Source of the DNA: Otatea glauca
Lineage: Eukaryota > Streptophyta > Magnoliopsida > Poales > Poaceae
DNA: 64,000 nt
Reading direction: 5' to 3'
Assembly (NCBI GenBank): GCA_036346275.1
Contig: CM070711.1
Span: 46,377,435 to 46,441,434, forward strand
Part shown: one piece after another, positions 23,055 to 36,109 of the stretch
How positions within the stretch are numbered: position 1 is the first letter of the stretch
How the letters are laid out: every line of letters starts with the position of its first letter
Notes under the pieces: model-generated
What the model saw: only the letters and a program-made list of their open reading frames with translations
Database searches by the model: none
Told to the model about the DNA's origin: nothing
Translations under genes and position numbers: made by a program

Positions 23055-24231
23055 GAGGTGGTATCGAGCCATCTTGACTATAGGTCTTGGCCCTAGGTAG
23101 TTGGTTTCTCTTAGTAGTGTCCAAAATTATTTTCTAAAGAAAAGGTAAAATTGACTAATAAGAAACTCTTGGCTTATCTCATCCTCTACTCTCATCCTTG
23201 CTAAATTACCTTCTTTTCGTTGCCGTTTGAGTGGAGATCTTATTCATAATTTTTTTGAATAGATGCCGATCTTCGATCCTTGAGTCGAGCGGTGGCTATG
23301 CCATGGAGCCGTGGAGAGTTCTTCAAGTAATTGGAGGCTTGATCGACCGCTTCACCGAGGAAGCAATCGGGCGTCAGCGGTGTGCATCGGGGTTCTTACG
23401 CAGTCGACCATCTTCGCTCGAGAGTGTGGCGAGACCACGGACCGATCCACATCACCACCGGAGGTTCACGTCTGGCGGGAATTCAGGAGGTGCGGACTTG
23501 CTCTCGGCGGATGCGCCACGACTACGCTTACGAGCCAGCGACACCGTGTTCGGCTTCACCCGACAATCTGGCGTGCGGCGTCGGCGGATCGTGAGGGGAG
23601 TGTGCTCTGCGATGCGCCTTCTTGCGAGTTTGCCACCGCCGGAGGATCACACGAGGACACCGCTCGAGCCGGAGGAGCGGTGAGGCGGCCGAGGTGTCGG
23701 CGAGCTTGAAAAAACCCGTGACGCAGCGGCCCGAGTCATCGGCGGTGGAGGAGGCCTTGCGGTGGCCGAGGAGCTAGCGGACTAGGTCGTCCAGAGCGGA
23801 TGGAGTCGCGAAGAAGAAGAAGAAAGGAAGACCTAGAGGAGCGTGAGTGGGAGCTGAGGAGCCAGCAGAGGTCACCGGGATAGGTTCGCACTCATGCCGG
23901 CCCACCCACCGTGCCGCGCGGATCGGTCCCACCGTGGTGGTGGATGAGTGAGAGTCGGTTTTAGAGTTGTGTCGAGACTCGAGTGTTGAGTCGCGTCTCT
24001 AAGTTAGTCTTTACCTTTTAGTAGACGTTAAGGTTGCATGTTTAGTTTGGTTCTTAATTGTTTGCTGAGTGTGCAGTATGCGTTGCAAAGCCCTTAGGCA
24101 TTATAAGCAGCCATACTAAGTATCAATAAAGATTATTTAAGTTGGGTTTAACCTGTTTCCCCCGCCTTAGAAATTCTTGCATCTTATCTATGCTACATCT
24201 ATCTTTCCTAACCCAAGAAGCAATCAAGCAG
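23055..24231 (+). other. A1 primer binding site and untranslated leader
   Basis: tggtatcgagcca at 23059-23071 is the initiator-tRNA-Met primer site, one base short of tggtatcagagcca as found intact in A3. The leader that follows is GC-rich from 23280 to 23900. It contains an ATG-started frame of 126 codons at 23303-23683, arginine-rich and without family features, which I treat as chance. The 3' part (24050-24230) has the gcccttaggcattataagc block shared with other Tekay leaders. Confidence 0.75.
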
Positions 24232-24504
24232 ATGGTGAACACTCGCAGCAACAATGGGGCTTCAGGAAGTGGTCTGCGCTCAGGCAACAATCCCAATGAA
24301 GGAGCACCACCGCAGCAAGCACCGCTAGTGGATATGCAGAACTTAGGAGCTTTTCTCGTTGCGCAAACTCAGTTGATGCAGACTATGATGCAGCAGATGA
24401 CCAATATGGCTGCAGTCAACAACCCCGCTGCTCAGATTAATAATGGCGGACCTCGTCCTTACTCCAAGTTGTCAGACTTCATGAGGACCCGACCGCCAAC
24501 ATTC
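24232..24504 (+). pseudogene. gag: A1 gag, 5' part, cut by A2
   Basis: Starts at ATG 24232 (MVNTRSNNGASGSG), with the typical Tekay opening. A Q/M-rich stretch (AQTQLMQTMMQQMTNM) follows at about residues 45-60, then RPYSKLSDFMRTRPPTF, where A2 interrupts. The frame is intact up to the insertion and continues at 36110 with SGNVNPLEADDW after removal of A2 and one cattc. Confidence 0.9.
24500..24504. other. Left target duplication of A2 (cattc)
   Basis: cattc at 24500-24504 and 36110-36114 flank the minus-oriented A2 termini tgtcgggaccc and ggatgttaca. Removing A2 and one copy restores the PPTFSG codons of A1 gag. Confidence 0.95.
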
Positions 24505-27500
24505 TGTCGGGACCCGAATATGCAAATCAGACCCTCTGTGTATACTGCACTAGTCCAGGATCACGCTAGTGCACACAGGTTCAACATCAGTAAATATCAC
24601 AATCATACATAGCGGAAATATTATGAAAGACATCATATGATACATACTACTAGTTGAATGACCTTATGGTCCACTTACATGACTATGCCTCGCAAGGCTG
24701 AATAATATATTAAACTGCAGCGGAATGGAAACGTAGATAACCCCTCAGTATACCACAGGCATCGACAAGGCTTGCGCCTAAACATTCGTCTCCTCACGGA
24801 ATCTTTGCTCAAAGCATTGATGTAGACTCTTCAACCGGTGATGGTATTCTTGGCAAGGGTGAGTACTTAAAGCACTCAACAAGTTGTGCACAGAATGCAA
24901 TTCTATGTAACTATATGCAAGGCTTATTCCAAAGGATAGGCTATCATGGCTATTTTGCAACAAAGTAGCATTTACGAACAAATACAATAAATAGATTGTA
25001 AAGACGGTAAAACAAATAACAATAATGATAGATTCATCTTTTCTCAAGTAAACCAAGTTTCCAATCTTAAGTCAAATCCATCTTCCATATGGCATTCGCC
25101 ATCCCAACCAAGTTGTTCATTTTAATTAAGCTAACCCTTAACTGTAATTCCCGAGCATTGCTCAATACCGCGAGCACGGCTATTCGAATAGTTTTACACT
25201 CTGCAGAGGTTATGCACTTTACCCACGTGACATGATCGTCTCTTGGTGCCTTAGGGTTAACACACTTCCTTTGGTGTGTCGGCGGAGAGATCATGACAAA
25301 GCCTTTACAATGCTCGGCTTAATCGGTACTACCGTTAAGGTTTCAACACTGGTGGGTCCGAAAACCACAACGGGGCCCCCTCTTGCGCCATGTGAATTAC
25401 ACCGACAGGAACTCACACCACCAATGATAGTACCAAGTTAAGACATTACAAATTAATCGCCTAGGTTTGTCCCATTACAACACGTGGTTGCATGATTGAC
25501 TCAGTCAAAGGCTTGTAAGGTTAAGTCCTTAGAGTGATCGGGCAAGACATCCACATACCCTCGCCCATTGGGCCCACCTTAGCATACTCGCCCTTGTCAC
25601 TTGCCCCAATCTAAATTATTATCACCCGGTTGGTTACCAAGCACCACGTGCCATCAACAATTCAACATCGTTGCGTGACATGACTCGCCACAACAACTCA
25701 ATCTCATCGTGTGATCCACATGACACACAAGTTCATAATATCGTTCCATATTCCATTAATCAAGATTAATTATCAATGATGATGACACATGTGATGGCGT
25801 GGCATGGCTAAGCAACTAATACGGACTAAACCTCCAATGTTGATTATAGTCATTAATCAACTATATTAAACCAATCTAGGGTGACAATGGATCATGGCAT
25901 ACAATGACAAGGTAGGGTATAGATCAATCGGTATTTTAGCTAAGCCCAAACTAATTTGAAACAATTGTATAATTGAATTATATGCAATAGGGTAAAACAA
26001 ATATAGCAATTTTATAAACATGGGTTCAACATGATCAAAGCACAACTTGCCTTAGAATAGGTCTGATCTTGATCTGAAGATTGCTCTTGGGTTGCTTGAT
26101 CTTCCTCCAAGCGTCGCACAATTCAACGTCTACAGCGTCAAAAAGAAAAGCAAATAAATACCAAAACAGAGAGCAATTGAACTCCAAAAATCAAATAAAA
26201 TTCACCATTAAATAGATCTCAATTTTACAAATTTTTAGAAACTAGAATCACTCAAATCCGAGTTACGATGCAAAGATATAGCCTTTTGAAGTTTAAAATA
26301 AATCTTGAAATCGGAAAATCGAAATTCGAATTTAACAGATTTGTTTTTATTACGAAAAAGCGATTTATGACGTCGGCGTGACCTCATGATGACGTCATCA
26401 TCACGAATTTCCAATCGGATTATTTTCCAATTGAAAATATGATTATGGCGCAAGCATGGCGTCGGCGTGACATCGGTATTGGGTGAACCAATCGAGAACT
26501 CGACCGTGGCCTCGGCGCATGGGCACAGTCCACGAGACCTCCTCAGTCCACCGTGAACCGGCGCACGGCGCCTCGGTACCCGCAGCGCCACGCGTCTCGA
26601 CTCGATTGGTCGCGGCGCCGCCCGCCGATGCATGACACGCGGCGCATCTATAGCCGATCTAATCGAGCGGTGGCGAAGCGATGCAGCGTGGCTCAATCCC
26701 CTCCGTTCGTCCGGATCCAGCGGTCACGAACTCACCCGAAGCTCACGGCGGCGGCGCGAAGAAAGTCACCGGAGGCGAAGAAGAAGATTCGGCGGCGGCG
26801 TTCGGCGTGTTCCGTCGTGAAGAAGTGGCGAGTCGGCGCGGCACACTCCGGCGAGTCCAAATCTTGAATCAAAGCAGCGAAACCGACGCGCCGTGGCGAA
26901 CTCGAGCAAAACCGCGGCGGCTCGGTGTTCCACTTGGCGAGGTCGGCGGCTTCCACGAGTTCCTCGGGCGATGGCGCGGCGAGAGAAAAGATGCGGCGGC
27001 TCACGGGAACCTCGGGCGCTACCCTCCTATTTATAGCCTCGGCGAACGCGCTAAAAATGGAACCCTAGGTCGATGCGGCGGCGAAGTCGTGTCGGGCGGA
27101 CTCGAGTTCGCGTCGGAGGCGACAACCCACACCGTTCGATCGCTACCAGCGGTCGAGGATCACACGGCCGATCTAATCTCAACCGCGCGATTTCTTTCCA
27201 GCGGCGAAGATTCTCCGAGTCACGAATCGGTGCGAAATGATCTCACCGTGCGATCCGATCCAGCGGCGCAGAATCAATCGCCTAGGGTTTACCCGAGATG
27301 GGCCAAGCGGGCGCTTCACCGACCACGTGCACGATTGCGCGGCCGAGCCCATCAACATTAGAAGATTTCCAAAAGGTTTTCTTATTTAAAATAATTCGAG
27401 AAATTCATTTAATTTGTTTTAGGCAACAAAACAATCGGGAAAAATCAAGAAAAATCTCAAAAATACTTTGAGATATTCGGACTTAAATAAAATATTTTTG

Positions 27501-27670
27501 GCAAAACTTTATTTTAACTTTGCACTGATTTAAATAGATTTGAATAAAGGCAATAAACTTGATTTGAATTTAATTCCAATAAATCGAGAAAAATCCAAAT
27601 AAATTCGAGAAAATCACAAATGCACAATTAAGCAAATAAAATAATATTTGGCAGATTTTGGGATGTTACA
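24505..27670 (-). repeat. 3' LTR of A2
   Basis: 3166 bp; minus sense starts tgtaacatccc at 27670 and ends cgggaccc...gaca at 24505. The TATA box (minus tataaata) is at 27029-27036. GC-rich frames at 26235-27361 on both strands, up to 226 codons, are artefacts: the same region in the other copy breaks differently and matches no protein type. Confidence 0.9.
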
Positions 27671-27681
27671 AACCTCCCCTT
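27671..27681 (-). other. Polypurine tract of A2
   Basis: Plus aacctcccctt is the complement of aaggggaggtt, directly before the LTR start in element sense. It parallels aagaggaggtt before the A1 3' LTR. Confidence 0.8.
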
Positions 27682-27689
27682 AATGAATC

Positions 27690-30600
27690 TCGGCAGAGAT
27701 TGGGGCTAACTAGAGAATAGGTTAAGAATTTCGACTTCAAATCTTCTTCTCGCTCCCAAGTGGCTTCACTTTGAATGATTGCTCCTTGAACTCTGCAAAG
27801 CGAATAGACTTGTTTACGGTCTTGCGCTCCATAACATCAAAATTACGATCGGTTGCTCTTTATAAGTCAAATCTTCTTGCGACTCTATTGCATCCAGCGG
27901 GTTTGCTCTGTGGCACTCTGAGACACTTCTTAAGCTGCGATACATGGAATACATCATGCACTCCTGCCAATGACTGAGGCAACTCTAACTGATAAGCCAC
28001 CTCTCCTCGACGGCTCAGAATCTTGAACGGACCGACATATCTTGGTGCAAGCTTCCCTTTAACGTGGAATCTCTTAACGCCCTTAAGAGGGTAACCACGA
28101 GATACACATGATCTTACGGTTGAAACTCAAATCTCGACAGCGATTATCTGCGTAGCTTTTACGTCTTGAGTATGCTATCTTTAACCTCTCTCGATCATTG
28201 CAACTTGACTTTTCGCCTCTTGAGAATATCGGCCCAAAACCAAGCGTTCTCCGTTTCATTCCAATTCAGCGAGTACGACAAGCACGTCCATACAGCGCCT
28301 CGAATGGTGACATCTGTAGGCTAGCTTGATAACTATTATTATAACTGAATTCTGCGTATGGCAAACATTTATCCCAAGAGGTAGCATAAGCTAAAGCACA
28401 AGCTCTCAACATATCCTCTAAAATCGATTTACTCTCTCGGTCGACCATGCATCTGCGGGTGATATCTTTGTACTAAAATTGAGACGGGTTCCCATTGCTT
28501 CGTGCAACTTATTCCAAAATCTCGAGGTAAATTGGGTACCTCATGCGACACAATCTTCTTGGGCACTCCATGCAAACATACAATCCTCGACATGTACAAT
28601 TACGCTAAGCGATCTCGGAGTAAGTGGTCTTTCTTGGGATGAAATGGCGACCTTGGTTAAGCGATCCACAATAACCCAAATGGAATCGTAACCTTTACGA
28701 GTCTTAGGTAGACGGTGATAAAATCCATTCGATTTCCTCCACTTCTATTCGGAATTTTCAGCGGTACGCAATAAACGGTGGTCTTTGATGCATGGCTTTA
28801 CTCTCGACATCGTCGCATAAAGCAACATGCTCAGCTACTTCACGCTTCATATTAGGCCACCAAAATCCCTCTTTCAAATCCTGGTACATCTTAGCACTTC
28901 CTGGATGAATTGAATACTCAGAATCATGAGCTTCTTCCAAAATCAACTGTTTTAATCTCTTTCTTATTCAATACATAGCTTTGACCTTTAAAGCTGTGTG
29001 GTTCCTTGGTTATCCCTGGTAAAATCCTCAGCTAAGCCTTCATCCTTCTGACCCACTTCGATCTGATCTTCAAGCATTGGCTTAACTTTCAAAGCAGCTA
29101 TAAATCCTTGTGAAACCTCTTCTAATTTCAACTTTTGAAACTCTTTGCACAATTTCTATTGATCACTTGATATTGGTGTATTGGTACTATGGCCTTTACG
29201 ACTTAAGATATCGGATACCATATTAGCCTTACGGGATGGTAACGGATCCCGACCTTATAATACTTAATCACTCCAACCATCCTCTTCGTTTTATATCAAG
29301 GTGCGCACTTGAACTCTTATGGTGCGTACCTATCCCCAATAATATAGTGACGCAATGACTTCAAAGCATGCACTACGGTAGCAATTTCCAATTCATGCGT
29401 AGTATAGTTCTCTTCATGTGGCCTCAAGCGTCACGGCGCATAGGCAACAACTTTACCTTCTGCATTAACACACATCCAAGATTTTGTCTTGAGGCATCAT
29501 AGTATATATCACAAGCTGCGTTTGCACATCGACAACACTAAGGCAGGTGCTATCGTCAAGCGTTTCCTCAATCACGAAAACTCTTTTCGCATGCGGCGTC
29601 CATGCACACTTCTCCTACATGCCTAAGCGGTCTCATTGCTCCCACGTAACATCGCTTTTGTTGGATCCACGATAACTCCTTTAGCGGACATCTTACGGCA
29701 AGAAATTCAACTTTCTCCTTCCAAAAGTCACATTTGCTAAGCAGCATACAGCCATGGGTCTAGCCATCTTTCCAACACTAATCCCAAGCATTACGCATAC
29801 TTTCCTTTTGACTTGAAGCAACAAAGACATCCCACCTATACACCATAACAGCTTGACCAATTTCCCATGGAACTCCGTTCGTCATGTCCATAAATTCTGT
29901 AATGGCATTGATCATTCTAGCGATACCTGCTGTAACCTCATCATCCATCTGCGTAGAAAACTCGACCTAAGAACATTCTGCACGAGTTACGAACTAATGA
30001 TAACTCGATCGAAGATCTATTCTTGAGACACTCGGCTCCTTTTAAGCGATCAAACAAATTACGATCTGGGCGTGAATACTTACCCTTTTAATCATCACTT
30101 CATTAAATGCTCGACGGTCGATACACCTCCCTAAGCTCCCATTTTTAAATAGAGCAGCGCCCCTATGGTGACAAATTGGTTCTAGCGAACCACCTTTCTA
30201 GCAACTCTTGATGCCTTCTTCATCTCAACTAGCTCATCAATAGGCATTCGATGAGGTCTCTTTACTTTGGCGTTGTACTGGGACTAACTCCATCACACAC
30301 TTGATCTCGATCTGGTGGGATTCTTGAAACACATCTTGATACTCTCCAACAAGCGATACCTCTTCAAAGTGACAACTTCCACACTATTGACCTTGTGACC
30401 AACACGAATTGTAGTCATTTGAAATTCCATTTTCCGCTTCCGGGGCTTTTAGCGGACACAATTCTTTGACCAAACTCGGGACGACCTTATGTCAGGACGA
30501 CCAATTCATTTCGGGAGTAGCATCTCGGGTTTGATATCAATATCGCTCGCTAGAAACTTTTCTCCAACTTAACTCCATCACATTCTAGGTTAGATCGGGC

Positions 30601-30850
30601 AATAGTGTACTTTCGACCATGATAATTCCTCAAGTGACAATCTTTACAAACACCATCGAGGCGATCATCGTTGCACACGCAACATCTTCAAGTGAACCGT
30701 CAACATAGGGAATACTCGAAACATCCTTTATCATTAATGCTTTTATTCCAACACTTCGCATATCAACCTCTCAACCATCTTTACTTTATTTATTTAGGCA
30801 CGAAAATCTTTACATGGAATTCACCTCTAGTCACTTTTCTTTTACAAGCG
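27690..30850 (-). pseudogene. pol: A2 pol (PR-RT-RNaseH-IN-chromodomain), heavily frameshifted
   Basis: Polyprotein with protease, reverse transcriptase, RNaseH and integrase. Reading on the minus strand from the C terminus, chromodomain-like fragments (VNKSIRF) are at 27750-27830 and the integrase C-terminal HVSQLKKCLRVP at about 27920-27955. Integrase core pieces at 28266-28448 include WDKCLPYAEFSYNNSYQ and the PFEALYGR motif. The zinc-binding part at 28758-28946 has SIHPGSAKMYQDLKEGFWWP. RNaseH, RT and PR remnants follow to about 30850 in short frames (for example the RMPIDELVEMKK type near 30220). The HHCC cysteines are lost to a shift after ALCD. No stretch is functional as read. Breaks are mainly one- and two-base indels. 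Confidence 0.75.
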
Positions 30851-32260
30851 AGGGTATGACACTTGCATAGGCTAAAATCATCGATCTAAACTTCCTCGAT
30901 TGGTATTGGCGTGAAGTTTTTGAGTCGAGCAATTGAGATTGACTTGCCTTTGGTGCGATCACTTCCTTATGAGGGCAATTGTTAGCAAAATGCCGGGCTT
31001 GTTGCAGTGTAACAAAGCTTAGGTCCACCTCTCTTCCTTGAGCATTTGTCGACTAAGGCGGTGTCTTCATTCGGATGCCTCTTCTTCAAGTGATTCTCGT
31101 ACAAACTTCTCTTGCGACTTTCTTGCTCACTCTTGGCGTTATGAACTTGGTGAGGTAACCACGGAAGGACGCGTCAGTAGGAGACTCTAGATTCTTTCGC
31201 GGGCATTTCTTAACAAAATGGCCTTCCTCATGACATTATAACACACCCGTGTTATTTGTTGTGCGACTCTGGTACATTGTTGTCTTCTTGTTGCGTCGAG
31301 GCTGGTTGCTTCATAGGGCATTCACTAGCCCAATGGCCTTCTTCATCGCACAGAAACATCTTTGTTGGTGACGCCAATTACTTCTTTCTTGATGAGGTCA
31401 ACAGATTAAGGTATTGTGTCCTTAGCTCTTGAGTGGCACCACTTTTGCAAGCGACGTTCGCCTCTTCTTGGCGACTCTGGAGCAACTACGGCTCGAAGAT
31501 TCTTTTGCCGATCTTTGAATTACAGCGGTGACTATTGGATTGAGAGGACATTGAGTGGACCATGATCTCGGCCTTCACAAAGGTAACATGTGATGTCACT
31601 CATAGGACATTCTCCCGAGAATGACTTCCTTCACAGTTGGAGCAATTAATCGCATGCTCGTCGTCGGTATGTCCTATCTCTCCACAGCGAATGCACGCAC
31701 GATCTTGATTTGTTTGGTTGTGACACTTGAGAGCAACTCTTAGATGTTGAACAAGGTGCAAGAATAGTATTACGCTCCGTATTTATTGTGACCATCTTGT
31801 CTCTAGGTGAAGCAAAGAGATTACGAAAAGCAACAACAAATTCATTCCAAGTGATACTCGCGGGGCTTCATGAGCAACACAATATTTCTTCCACCATTCG
31901 TGATTCCTTATGGCGATAAGAAGCATACAGGACTTTCTCATCGTCTTCACACCGAGCAATGGCGACTTCCTCTCAATGGTCTTGAGCCAATCATCTACTA
32001 CGAGGGTAACTCATTTCGAAAGCGTCGGCGGACGAGTCCTTATGGTCGATAACCTTAAGTAGGAGCGAAAATCATTGGTAGCGACTTGGGACACTTGGTT
32101 GACATTATTTGGGTCGGTCATATCGCATCTGCTTCATCATTGCATGCATCAAGCGAGTCCGAGCGGTCAAGAACTCTCTGAAACTCTGCATATCCATACA
32201 GATCGATGGTTGAAGAACTAATCCACTATTGAGATTCTCCTTGGATTGATTTTTTTTGCC
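30851..32260 (-). pseudogene. gag: A2 gag with an array of about six zinc knuckles, frameshifted
   Basis: Capsid-like sequence is at about 31790-32250, followed (minus sense) by a run of cysteine/histidine motifs. Going towards the C terminus they are CIRCGEIGH (31645-31702), CSNCEGSH (31612-31642), CYLCEGRDH (about 31560-31600), C(L)CDEEGHWASEC (31318-31362), CYN.HEEGHFVKKC (31202-31243, one base short) and C.KPGHFANNC (30970-31016, two bases short). Each fits CX2CX3-4HX4C except where single-base shifts intervene. A1 and A3 show only one knuckle each. The linkers are long and basic. Knuckles bind RNA or DNA in nucleocapsid; a tandem array in a Tekay-like Gag is unusual to my knowledge. Confidence 0.6.
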
Positions 32261-32934
32261 ATCGATTATGTTGTTTCCACGAATCTGAACCCTCCGCTTG
32301 ATTGCTTCACTTGGAATAGGGAAGAGGAAAATAGCATAGGTAAGCGAGAATCCTAAAGCGGGGAGATAGGTTTAACCCAATAACCAAGCAAACAATATTA
32401 ATAACTTGGTATGGTTGCTTGTATAAGCCTAAAAGCTCGCAACACATAACGCACACTCGGCAATCAAGGAAGAACCAATTCAACCTATACACACAAAACT
32501 ACCGCCTACGGGGTAACACTTCTATCTTAAGCGGACGCGACTCCACACCGAGTCCCAACTAACTACTCGAAGCATAGATCTTCTAGCTCTTGGGCGCTTC
32601 ATGGATCTACTCCTTCCTTGAGCACGATGATCCCCTTCTTCATGATTTCGGGGTTGACGGCAAGCACTTGATACTTTCTTCTATGATGTGGCACGTCAAC
32701 TACCAAGACAACTCGGATAAGGTTTTTAACTCGATCCGGCAAGGAGAGAGAAAGAAATTGATGAGGAAAAGAGAGAAATTTTGACTAGGAAGGAATAGAA
32801 GAATAAGATAAGTTAAGAACATATTATTCTTCCAAGTTAATTCTTTTCTTTTAGAAAATAATTTTGAAGTTCCTATAGAGACGACCGGACTATCTAGGGT
32901 CAAGGCCTACGATCGGTATGGCTCGATACCATAC
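32261..32934 (-). other. A2 leader and primer binding site
   Basis: Noncoding leader in minus sense. The PBS complement lies at 32917-32932 (plus tatggctcgataccat), equal to tggtatcgagcca, one base short of the intact A3 site in the same way as A1. The likely gag ATG is near 32250-32260 (minus atggcaaaaaaaatc). Confidence 0.65.
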
Positions 32935-35900
32935 ATCGGGACCGAATATGCAAATCCGGACCCTCTGTGTATCTTGCACTAGTCGAGGATCACGCTAGTG
33001 CACACGGAGTTCAACATCGATAAATATCACAATCATACATAGCGGAAATATTATGAAAGACATCATATGATACATACTACTAGTTGAATGACCTTATGGT
33101 CCACTTACATGACTATGCCTGCAAGGTGAATAATATATTAAAGCTGCAGCGGAATGGAAGCGTAGATAACCCCTCGGTATACCACAGGCAAGCGACAAGG
33201 CTTGCGCCCTAAACATTCGTCTCCTCACGGAATCTTTGCTCCGGCATTGATGTAGACTCTTCAGCGGTGATGTTATTCTTGGCAAGGGTGAGTACTTAAA
33301 GCACTCAACAAGTTGTGCATGAATGCAATTCTATGTAACTATATGCAAGGCTTATTCCAAAGGATAGGCTATCATGGCTATTTTGCAACAAAGTAGCATT
33401 CTGAACAAATACAATAAATAGATTGTAAAGGCGGTAAAACAAATAACAATAATGATAGATTCATCTTTTCTCAAGTAAACCAAGTTTCCAATCTTAAGTC
33501 AAATCCATCTTCCATATGGCATTTCGCCATCCCAACCAAGTTGTTCATTTTAATTAAGCTAACCCTTAGCGTAATTCCGAGCATTGCTCAATACATGAGC
33601 ACGGCTATTGAATAGTTTACACTCTGCGGAGGTTATGCACTTTACCCACGTGACATGATCGTCTCTTGGTGCCTTAGGGTTAACACACTTCCTTTGGTGT
33701 GTCGGCGGAGAGATCATGACAAAGCCTTTACAATGCTCGGCTTAATCCGGTACTACCGTTAAGGTTTCAACAACTGGTGGGTGCGAAAACCACAACAGGG
33801 CCCCCTCTTGCGCCATGTGAATTACACCCTGACCCGGGAACTCACACCACCAATGATAGTACCAAGTTAAGACATTACAAATTAATCAGCTAGGCTGTCC
33901 CATTACAACACGTGGTTGCATGATTGACTCAGGTCAAAGGCTTGTAAGGTTAAGTCCTTAGAGTGATCAGGGCAAGACATCCACATACCCTCTGCCCATT
34001 GGGCCCACCTTGGCATACTCGCCCCTTGTCACTTGCCCCAATCTAAATTATTATCACCCAGTTGGTTACCAAGCACCACGTGCCATCAACAATTCAACAT
34101 CGTTGCGTGACATGACTCGCCACAACAACTCAATCTCATCGTGTGATCCCACATGACACACAAGTTCATAATATCGTTCCATATTCCATTAATCAAGATT
34201 AATTTATCAATGATGATGACACATGTGATGACGTGGCATGGCTAAGCAACTAATACGGACTAATCCTCCAATGTTGATTATAATTATTAACCAACTATAT
34301 TAAACCAATCTAGGGTGACAATGGATCATGGCATACAATGACAAGGTAGGGTATAGATCAATCGGTATTTTAGCTAAGCCCAAACTAATTTGAAACAATT
34401 GTATATTTGAAATATATGCAATAGGGTAAAACAAATATAGCAATTTTATAAACATGGGTTCAACATGATCAAAGCACAACTTGCCTTAGAATAGGTCCTG
34501 ATCTTGATCGAAGATTGCTCTTGGGTTGCTTGATCTTCCTCGAGCGTCGCACAATTCAACGCGTCTACAGCGTCAGAAAGAAAAGCAAATAAATACCAAA
34601 ACAGAGAGCAATTGAACTCCAAAAATCAAATAAAATTCACCATTAAATAGATCTCAATTTTACAAATTTTTAGAAACTGGAATCACTCAAATCCGAGTTA
34701 CGATGCAAAAGATATAGCCTTTTGAAGTTTAAAATAAATCTGAAATCGAAAATCGAAATTCGAATTTAACAGATTTGTTTTATTCGAAAAAGCGATTTAT
34801 GACGTCAGCGTGACCTCATGATGACGTCATCATCACGAATTTCCAATCGGATTATTTTCCAATTGAAAATATGATTATGGCGCAAGCATGGCGTCGGCGT
34901 GACATCGGTATTGGGTGAACCAATCGAGAACTCGACCGTGGCCTCGGCGCATAGACACAGTCACGAGACCTCCTCCAGTCCACCGTGAACCCGGCGCCGC
35001 GGCGCCTCGGTACCCGCGGCGCCACGCGTCTCGACTCGATTGGTCGCGGCGCCGCCCGCCGATGCATGACACGCGCGCGCATCTATAGCCCGATCTAATC
35101 GAGCGGTGGCGAAGCGATGCAGCGTGGCTCAATCCCCTCCGTTCGTCCGGATCCAGCGGTCACGAACTCACCGAAGCTCACGGCGGCGGCGGCGAAGAAA
35201 GTCACGGAGGCGAAGAAGAAGACTCGGCGGCGGCGTTCGGCGTGTTCCGTCGTGAAGAAGTGGCGAGTCGGCGCGGCACACTCCGGCGAGTCCAAATCTT
35301 GAATCAAAGCAGCGAAACCGGCCTTGCGGTGGCGAACTCGAGCAAAAACGCGGCGGCTCGGTGTTCCACTTGGCGGTCGGCGGCTTCCACGAGTTCCTCG
35401 GGCGATGGCGCGAGAGAAAAGATGCGGCGGCTCACGGGAACCTCGGGCGCTACCCTCCTATTTATAGCCTCGGCGAGCGCGCTAAAAGCGGAACCCTAGG
35501 TCGATGCGGCGGCGAAGTCGTGTCGGCGGCGGACTCGAGTTCGCGTCGGAGGCGACAACCCACACCGTTCGATCTGCTACCAGCGGTCGAGGATCACACG
35601 GCCGATCTAATCTCAACCGCGCGATTTCTTTCCAACGGCGAAGATTCTCCGAGTCACGAATCGATGCGAAATGATCTCACCGTGCGATCTGATCCAACGA
35701 CGCAGAATCAATCGCCTAGGGTTTACCCGAGATGGGCCAAGCGGGCGCGCTTCACCGACCACACGTGCGATTGCGGGCGAGCCCATCATTTATTAGAAGA
35801 TTTCCAAAAGGTTTTCTTATTTAAAATAATTCCAGAAATTCATTTAATTTGTTTTAGGCAACAAAACAATCAGGAAAAATCCAAGAAAAATCTCAAAAAT

Positions 35901-36109
35901 ACTTTGAGATATTCTGGACTTAAATAAAATATTTTTGGCAAAACTTTATTTTAACTTTGCACAGATTTAAATAGATTTGAATAAAAGGCAATAAACTTGA
36001 TTTGAATTTAATTCCAATAAATCCAGAAAAATCCAAATAAATTCCAGAAAATCACAAATGCACAATTAAGCAAATAAAATAATATTTGGCAGATTTTTGG
36101 GATGTTACA
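32935..36109 (-). repeat. 5' LTR of A2
   Basis: About 3175 bp. The outer terminus ggatgttaca at 36109 is intact. The inner terminus reads catcgggaccg instead of tgtcgggacccg, so its exact edge is uncertain by a base or two. TATA (minus) is near 35458-35467. Compared with 24505-27670 the differences cluster at CAG/CTG/CCG-like places, for example gtccagg versus gtcgagg and cctcagta versus cctcggta. Confidence 0.85.

Larger units (their letters stand above)
24505..36109 (-). mobile_element. Tekay-type gypsy retrotransposon (element A2), minus strand
   Basis: 11.6 kb insertion in the A1 gag with a 5 bp target duplication cattc. In element sense the 5' LTR is 36109-32935, the PBS complement is at 32917-32932, gag runs about 32250-30850, pol about 30850-27690, the PPT is 27671-27681 and the 3' LTR is 27670-24505. 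It is the innermost and hence youngest insertion in the window. Despite this its coding region is the most broken, with hardly any frame longer than 60 codons, and its LTR copies differ at many small sites. Its LTRs are related to, but distinct from, those of A1 (gcgtagacgcgttgaa-type block, more AT-rich). Confidence 0.9.

Noticed and set aside
23303..23683. 126-codon frame in the A1 leader
   Set aside because: Arginine-rich translation without recognisable features, in a GC-rich untranslated leader. An alternative frame of similar length overlaps it.
26553..27361. Long GC-rich reading frames, up to 226 codons, that could pass for a host gene
   Set aside because: They lie inside the A2 3' LTR. 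The same frames are broken differently in the other LTR copy (34850-35930), open frames exist on both strands, and the translation is arginine/alanine-rich with no conserved motif.
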